From positions 1 to 10,604 of the forward strand of contig DOOI01000129.1 in NCBI GenBank assembly GCA_003512825.1: a stretch of DNA of 10,604 bases, written 5' to 3'. Shown here in pieces: positions 6,495 through 10,604 of this stretch; the stretch's first letter is position 1, and the number at the start of each line of letters is the position of its first letter. The notes below the pieces were generated by a model. It was not told the DNA's origin and ran no database searches. It was given only the letters and a program-made list of their open reading frames with translations. The translations under genes were made by a program, and so were the position numbers. This DNA is from Paracoccaceae bacterium (GTDB taxonomy: Bacteria; Pseudomonadota; Alphaproteobacteria; Rhodobacterales; Rhodobacteraceae).

Positions 6495-7597
6495 GGGGAT
6501 CCTTTCGCACTGGTAAGACGCTCGACCAGATCCGCCAGCGTCAGGGCAGCATCGGGTTTTCCCAAAGCGAGCGCGGCGCGGGCCATGGTTTCGGCGCCTT
6601 CAGGTTGGGTGAGAACGGTGATGATTTGCTCGGCCAAAGCCTCGGCCGTCAGGAGGCGTTCGGGGATGACAATGGCGGCCCCGCTGTCGCCCGGCCCGCG
6701 CGCATTGGCGGTTTGATGATCGTCCATTGCCGCAGCAAAGGGGACAAGAATGGCGGGGCGTCCGATAACGGTAAGATCGGCAACCGAGGAGGCCCCGGCG
6801 CGGGAGATGATCAATTGCGCTTCGGTCATCCGACGGGGAATGTCGTGAAAGAAGGGTTCGACCTCGGCGTCGATACCATGTTGTGCGTAAAACTCGGCGA
6901 CGCGCAGACCGTCTTCGTCGCGGGCTTGATGCGCGACCCGGATATGCCCGCGCAGATCGTCGGGCAATGCGGCGATCGCGTTTGGCACAGTATCGGAGAG
7001 GATCCGCGCGCCTTGGCTGCCACCAATCACCAAGACCGACATCGGATAATCACCGGGCGGAATATAGCCTGCGCCTGCGCGTTCCAACACAGCCGCGCGC
7101 ACAGGATTGCCCGTGTGCATGGCCGCGACACCTGCGGGAAGGGTGGTGGGCCAAGTGCCGCAGGCCACAGCCGAAACACGCGCGGCAAAGCGACGGTTGA
7201 CCCGACCCAAGACGCCGTTTTGTTCATGGATCGCGCGGGGCAAGCGCAGCAGAGTGGCAGCACTCAGCGCGGGAATTGAGGGGTAGCCACCAAAGCCGAT
7301 GACGGCGGCGGGGCGGTCGCGCAACATCGCGCTCGTGGCAGCGATGACACCCGTCAAGATGCGGAAAGGCACCAGCAGGCGCGAGAGCAGGCCGCCGCGC
7401 GCGAAAGTGGCAGAGGCTGTTTGACTGATTTCAACGCCAGCGGGGAAGCCTTGCGTATAGCGCGCCCCACGGGCGTCGGTTGAGAGTTTGACACGCCACC
7501 CCCGCGCCAACATTTCTTCGGCAAGGGCTTGGGCGGGGAACATGTGCCCGCCTGTGCCGCCCGCCGCGATGACCAAGAGAGGCGCGTTGACATTCAC
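6491..7597 (-). CDS. murG: Lipid II synthase MurG (UDP-GlcNAc transferase)
   Basis: MurG is a peripheral inner-membrane GT-B glycosyltransferase (family GT28). It adds GlcNAc from UDP-GlcNAc to lipid I, giving lipid II, on the cytoplasmic face. The 368-residue product has the N-terminal glycine-rich loop [12 protein letters not shown] (11-22), [13 protein letters not shown] (123-135), the second glycine-rich loop [13 protein letters not shown] (188-200), and the donor-binding region [20 protein letters not shown] (265-284) followed by DDHQTANA (292-299). The start is GTG at 7597, sharing 4 bp (GTGA) with the ftsW stop. An ATG 4 nt further on is out of frame and is not used. The gene lies between the polymerase ftsW and murC in one coupled unit. 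Confidence 0.97.
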   Translation of the reverse strand: MNVNAPLLVIAAGGTGGHMFPAQALAEEMLARGWRVKLSTDARGARYTQGFPAGVEISQTASATFARGGLLSRLLVPFRILTGVIAATSAMLRDRPAAVIGFGGYPSIPALSAATLLRLPRAIHEQNGVLGRVNRRFAARVSAVACGTWPTTLPAGVAAMHTGNPVRAAVLERAGAGYIPPGDYPMSVLVIGGSQGARILSDTVPNAIAALPDDLRGHIRVAHQARDEDGLRVAEFYAQHGIDAEVEPFFHDIPRRMTEAQLIISRAGASSVADLTVIGRPAILVPFAAAMDDHQTANARGPGDSGAAIVIPERLLTAEALAEQIITVLTQPEGAETMARAALALGKPDAALTLADLVERLTSAKGSP

Positions 7598-8760
7598 CGG
7601 GCGCGCCCTCGCAAAATATCGTTGATCTCACCTTGGGGCCGGGACCGGGTCAACGCCAAGAGCATCCCCACCGCGATGCCCCCCGCGATCAGCGAGGAAC
7701 CGCCATAGGACACGAAGGGCAGCGTCATGCCCTTGGCAGGCAAAAGCCGGACCGCCACGCCCATGTTGATCATGGCTTGAACCCCGAAGACACAGGCAAG
7801 GCCCGTGCCAGCCAAGCGGATGAAGGGATCGCGTTCGCGCGCAAGCCGCAGAAGCGAGCGGATCACCACGGTGGCGTAGAGCCCGACGATCAGCAGCACC
7901 AGAATAAGGCCATATTCCTCGGCGGCCACAGCAATGATGAAATCCGTATGAGCATCGGGCAGCGACCATTTTACCTGCCCCTCGCCGACGCCAACCCCAA
8001 AAAAGCCGCCCTCTTGGATTGCGTTTGTCGCATAGCCCAATTGCGTGCGCGGATCGACATCAGGAGAGAGAAAGCCATCGATGCGGCGCGCGAAATGCTC
8101 GGACGCGTTATAGGCTGTCAGACCGCCCAAGACGACAACACCCGCCAAGCCGATGATCAAAAAGAGCGGTGCGCCGCCCACGAACCACATGACCCCCCAA
8201 CCAAACAAGATCAGGGCAGCTTGGCCAAAATCGGGCTGGAATGCGAGGGTGAGCACGATGAAGGTGCAGAGTATGAACGACCAAAGCCGCCCCGGCGGGC
8301 CGCCCAATTGCTGGGCTGCCGCCATGAGCCACGCCGCCACGACAACAAAGCCGGGCTTGAGGAACTCGGAAGGTTGAAAGCTGGCAAAGCCCAAGGAATA
8401 CCAGCGCACAGCGCCTTTTCCGAAGTCAGTGCCAAAGAATGGCAGGCCCAAAAGCGCGATCAACGCCGCAAGAAAGCCCAGCACCGCAAGACGGCGCACC
8501 AATTGCGGCCCCATCATCGAGGTGATGAACATCACCACGAGCGCGAGGCCGCCGAAAAACGCCTGTCTTTGCACATAATGGAACGGGGGGAGGCCGTTTT
8601 TCTCGGCCAAGGGCACGGAGGCGGCGAGGCCCAGAAGGATGCCGATGGAGAACAGCAAGAGCACTGCAGAGAGGGTCCATCGATCGATGGTGCGCCACCA
8701 TTTGGGGAGAACCGGCTCGCCACCCGCAACAGGTGCCGTGCCATAGACCATTTCTGTCAT
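7594..8760 (-). CDS. ftsW: Septal peptidoglycan polymerase FtsW (SEDS family)
   Basis: FtsW is a polytopic inner-membrane SEDS glycosyltransferase that polymerises lipid II at the septum together with its cognate class B PBP (FtsI). The 388-residue product is hydrophobic throughout, with about ten predictable membrane segments. It carries the SEDS signatures [20 protein letters not shown] (115-134), the extracellular-loop motif [17 protein letters not shown] (268-284), whose HTDF aspartate (273) corresponds to the catalytic one in this family, and [20 protein letters not shown] (333-352) followed by GGSS. The N-terminus is cytoplasmic and polar. The ATG at 8760 has a weak GGCGG-like site about 6 nt upstream. 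It is the first gene of the minus-strand run in this window. The next gene to the right faces the other way, so a promoter should lie in 8761-8984, but no clear consensus was recognised. Confidence 0.97.
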   Translation of the reverse strand: MTEMVYGTAPVAGGEPVLPKWWRTIDRWTLSAVLLLFSIGILLGLAASVPLAEKNGLPPFHYVQRQAFFGGLALVVMFITSMMGPQLVRRLAVLGFLAALIALLGLPFFGTDFGKGAVRWYSLGFASFQPSEFLKPGFVVVAAWLMAAAQQLGGPPGRLWSFILCTFIVLTLAFQPDFGQAALILFGWGVMWFVGGAPLFLIIGLAGVVVLGGLTAYNASEHFARRIDGFLSPDVDPRTQLGYATNAIQEGGFFGVGVGEGQVKWSLPDAHTDFIIAVAAEEYGLILVLLIVGLYATVVIRSLLRLARERDPFIRLAGTGLACVFGVQAMINMGVAVRLLPAKGMTLPFVSYGGSSLIAGGIAVGMLLALTRSRPQGEINDILRGRAR

Positions 8761-8943
8761 CGCTTACCGCCGTCTACTGCCTCGGATCGCCCCTTTTCGG
8801 GGTCTGAAGCCAAGTCTAGCGGTTTCTGCCTTAGATCGCCAGCGAAAATACCAGTGATTGTAGGCGTAAGCGGCGGGATATTGCCCGAAAGGACCTTTGG
8901 GGTGAGGCGCGTGGCGACTGGATATTTAAGGCAAGAAGACGGG

Positions 8944-8961
8944 AAGGCTTGCGAAAGCCTT
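8944..8961 (+). promoter_or_regulatory. 7-bp stem with GCGA loop in the flavoprotein leader
   Basis: AAGGCTT and AAGCCTT form a perfect 7-bp stem around the tetraloop GCGA, a member of the stable GNRA class. The element ends 23 bp before the ATG of the plus-strand flavoprotein gene, inside the 224-bp divergent gap with ftsW (8761-8984). It is not followed by a T-run, so it is not an obvious terminator. A role in the mRNA leader is inference. Nothing else in the gap could be named with confidence. Confidence 0.4.
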
Positions 8962-8984
8962 TACGCCGAGGCAAGGGATGGGGC

Positions 8985-10154
8985 ATGGATTTTGACACGA
9001 TTATCATAGGGGCCGGCGCGGCCGGGATGATGTGTGCGGCGCGCGCGCCCGGACGCAGTTTGATTGTCGATCACGCAAAAGCGCCCGGCGAGAAGATCCG
9101 CATTTCGGGTGGCGGGCGGTGCAACTTCACCAATCTTGGGACGGTGCCGCAAAATTTCATCAGTCAAAACAAGCATTTCGCCAAATCGGCCTTGGCACGG
9201 TATCGGCCGATGGATTTTGTCGCCTTGGTCGAGCGCTACAAGATTGCATGGCATGAGAAGACGCTGGGGCAATTGTTTTGTGACGGGAAGGCCACGCAGA
9301 TTGTTGAGATGCTGCGGGCGGAAATGGCGCTTCGGGGGGTGGAGGTTTGGCTCTCGACCCGGGTGATCGCGGTGGCGGAGGGATTTTGTGTGACCCTTGA
9401 GCGCGAGGGGGAGCGGCGCGAGGTGACGGCGCGGGCGGTTGTTGTGGCGACGGGAGGCAAGTCTATTCCGAAAATGGGAGCGACGGGGTTTGCCTATGAA
9501 ATTGCAGAGCAATTTGGTCATGCGGTGACGGAAACGAAGGCGGGGCTGGTGCCATTTACCTTTTCTGAGGGGCGCTTTGCCGATCTGGCGGGCGTGGCGG
9601 TGCCATCACGGGTGGCCGCAGGAGGGCAAGTCTTTGAAGAGGCGTTGCTTTTCACGCATCGTGGCCTTTCAGGGCCTGCGGTGCTGCAAGCCTCGTCCTA
9701 TTGGCAGGAGGGTGAAGAGATCACGGTGGATCTTTTGCCGGGTCAAGACGTGGAAGGCTGGTTGCTTGCTGCGAAGGTAGAGCATGGAAAAAAGCAGCTA
9801 TCTTCGATACTTAGCGGACGGTTCCCGGCGCGGGTGGTGGAGATGTTGGCCCCGAAAAAAGCGCCGTTGGCGGAATGGCGGGATGGGGATTTGCGCCAGT
9901 TTGCCCAAGCGTTGACCGCGTGGCGGCTTAAGCCTTCGGGGACAGAGGGGTATCGCACGGCGGAAGTGACGGTGGGCGGGGTTGATACCAAGGGAGTGGA
10001 CAGCCGCACCCTGATGTCAAAATCGGTTCAAGGCCTTTATTTCATTGGTGAATCCCTTGATGTGACGGGATGGTTGGGGGGCTATAATTTCCAATGGGCC
10101 TGGGCCTCGGGTGTGGCGGCTGCGGAGGGGATTGCGGAGCGTTTGCGCGTGTGA
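8985..10154 (+). CDS. HI0933/YhiN-family NAD(P)/FAD-dependent oxidoreductase
   Basis: This is a 389-residue flavoprotein of the HI0933 (E. coli YhiN-like, BaiN-like) family. Its members bind FAD in a Rossmann fold; the physiological substrate of most of them is unknown. Visible motifs are the N-terminal dinucleotide loop IIIGAGAAGMMCAA (6-19), the family hallmark ISGGGRCNFTN (40-50), VVATGGKSIPKMGATG (153-168), RGLSGPAVLQ (226-235), and the C-terminal block VGGVDTKGVDSRTLMSK (330-346) with LYFIGESLDVTGWLGGYNFQ (351-370). The open frame reaches back to a TTG at 8949, but that codon lies inside a hairpin. The ATG at 8985, with AAGGG/GGGG-rich sequence before it, gives the standard N-terminus. 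The gene is divergent from ftsW and convergent with the next gene. It is not an established dcw member, and any link to cell-wall synthesis is only positional. Confidence 0.9.
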   Translation: MDFDTIIIGAGAAGMMCAARAPGRSLIVDHAKAPGEKIRISGGGRCNFTNLGTVPQNFISQNKHFAKSALARYRPMDFVALVERYKIAWHEKTLGQLFCDGKATQIVEMLRAEMALRGVEVWLSTRVIAVAEGFCVTLEREGERREVTARAVVVATGGKSIPKMGATGFAYEIAEQFGHAVTETKAGLVPFTFSEGRFADLAGVAVPSRVAAGGQVFEEALLFTHRGLSGPAVLQASSYWQEGEEITVDLLPGQDVEGWLLAAKVEHGKKQLSSILSGRFPARVVEMLAPKKAPLAEWRDGDLRQFAQALTAWRLKPSGTEGYRTAEVTVGGVDTKGVDSRTLMSKSVQGLYFIGESLDVTGWLGGYNFQWAWASGVAAAEGIAERLRV

Positions 10155-10236
10155 TCGGCGCAGTGCCGAGGCGAGTGCGAAATGCGCGGGCGGGCCGTTA
10201 AGCCGGGGTTGGCGGCAAAAAATCACGTATGATTGT

Positions 10237-10270
10237 CGTATGGGTGGCGTCTGGCGGGCGTCATGACGTT
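10237..10270 (+). repeat. Dispersed 34-bp repeat, copy 2
   Basis: This copy is identical to copy 1 (4684-4717) except for GG in place of TT at positions 20-21. It lies in the 165-bp gap between two convergent genes. It is preceded by an additional CGTATG (10226-10231), 11 bp upstream of the CGTATG that begins the repeat. Its second half contains the palindrome CGTCATGACG. A position between gene 3' ends makes a simple promoter role unlikely. Confidence 0.85.
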
Positions 10271-10319
10271 GAGTGCAGGGGCGAAAGGTTAATCGCCTCG
10301 CTGCAAAGTGCCACTTGAG

Positions 10320-10604
10320 TCAGACCCAGCGGGCGAAGGCGTCGAACAGTTTCCACAGAGCACCGCCCCATTGACCAAGGTCTGAGGCGCGAAAAATGCG
10401 GGTGTGGGGATAGAGCACGGTTTTGGTCGGGTGACTGCCCCAGCGCCACTCGGAGCCTTTGGGCAAGAGCACCCATGTGGGCACGCCCAAGGCTCCGGCG
10501 AGGTGGGCGGTGGCATTGTCGATGGTGATGACAAGATCAAGAGCCGCGATTTGCGCGGCATGCGCTTCGAGGCTCTTGAGCGGATCCACGGAAGGATCGG
10601 ACAG
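10320..10604 (-). CDS. Glycosyltransferase-9-like C-terminal domain protein (partial, N-terminus outside window)
   Basis: The final 94 codons of a larger gene enter from the right edge in an open frame. The visible part reads LVITIDNATAHLAGALGVPT and continues with WVLLPKGSEWRWG. It then has a variable segment with YPHTRIFR and ends at FARWV. The D-N/T-A-x-A-H-L-A-G-A-L-G-x-P-T/V-W motif with W-R-W further on is typical of the donor-binding end of GT9-like domains. These are often found at the C-terminus of tetratricopeptide-repeat proteins in Proteobacteria, as well as in heptosyltransferase-like enzymes. Whether TPR repeats precede it cannot be seen. The stop is TGA at 10322-10320, converging with the flavoprotein gene. 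The substrate is unknown. Confidence 0.75.
   Translation of the reverse strand: MSDPSVDPLKSLEAHAAQIAALDLVITIDNATAHLAGALGVPTWVLLPKGSEWRWGSHPTKTVLYPHTRIFRASDLGQWGGALWKLFDAFARWV

Noticed and set aside
8790..8802. CCCC/GGGG hairpin upstream of ftsW
   Set aside because: A 4-bp stem without a T-run or conserved loop is too weak in GC-rich DNA to support a call.
7633..9009. 458-codon plus-strand open frame opposite ftsW
   Set aside because: Its product is rich in H, Q, R and D with no domain logic, and it lies exactly antisense to the clearly conserved, membrane-type ftsW. It is a shadow of high-GC coding sequence.

Overview
This window is a stretch of the division and cell-wall (dcw) cluster of an alphaproteobacterium, most probably a member of the Rhodobacteraceae (Roseobacter/Rhodobacter type). 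The evidence is the minus-strand order ftsW-murG-murC-(small ORF)-murB-ddl-ftsQ-ftsA-ftsZ, the alphaproteobacterial style of the FtsA, FtsQ and FtsZ N-termini, and a moderately high G+C composition. The genus cannot be fixed from the sequence alone.

Layout, in the direction of transcription on the minus strand: ftsW (8760-7594), murG (7597-6491) and murC (6494-5091) are joined by 4-bp GTGA/ATGA stop-start overlaps. A 75-codon membrane-protein ORF with a TTG start (5086-4859) follows murC by 4 nt. Next is a 345-bp non-coding stretch (4858-4514). It carries three back-to-back perfect palindromes that share a CTTGCAAG core, and one copy of a 34-bp dispersed repeat. Then come murB (4513-3593), ddl (3530-2613), ftsQ (2625-1753), ftsA (1756-425), a 174-bp gap with a hairpin and a tandem 9-bp repeat, and the first 83 codons of ftsZ (250-1). 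On the right, a plus-strand HI0933/YhiN-family flavoprotein (8985-10154) is divergent from ftsW. It converges on the C-terminal end of a minus-strand protein with a glycosyltransferase-9-like domain (10604-10320). The second copy of the 34-bp repeat lies between these two convergent genes.

The core genes form one pathway. MurB and MurC act in the cytoplasmic UDP-MurNAc branch, Ddl supplies D-Ala-D-Ala, MurG makes lipid II, and FtsW polymerises it at the septum. FtsQ, FtsA and FtsZ are the divisome scaffold and the ring. All complete genes look intact, with their key motifs present. The coding content is ordinary. The unusual material is in the non-coding DNA: the triple palindrome array with compensating arms, the 34-bp two-copy repeat, and small structured elements before ftsZ and before the flavoprotein gene.
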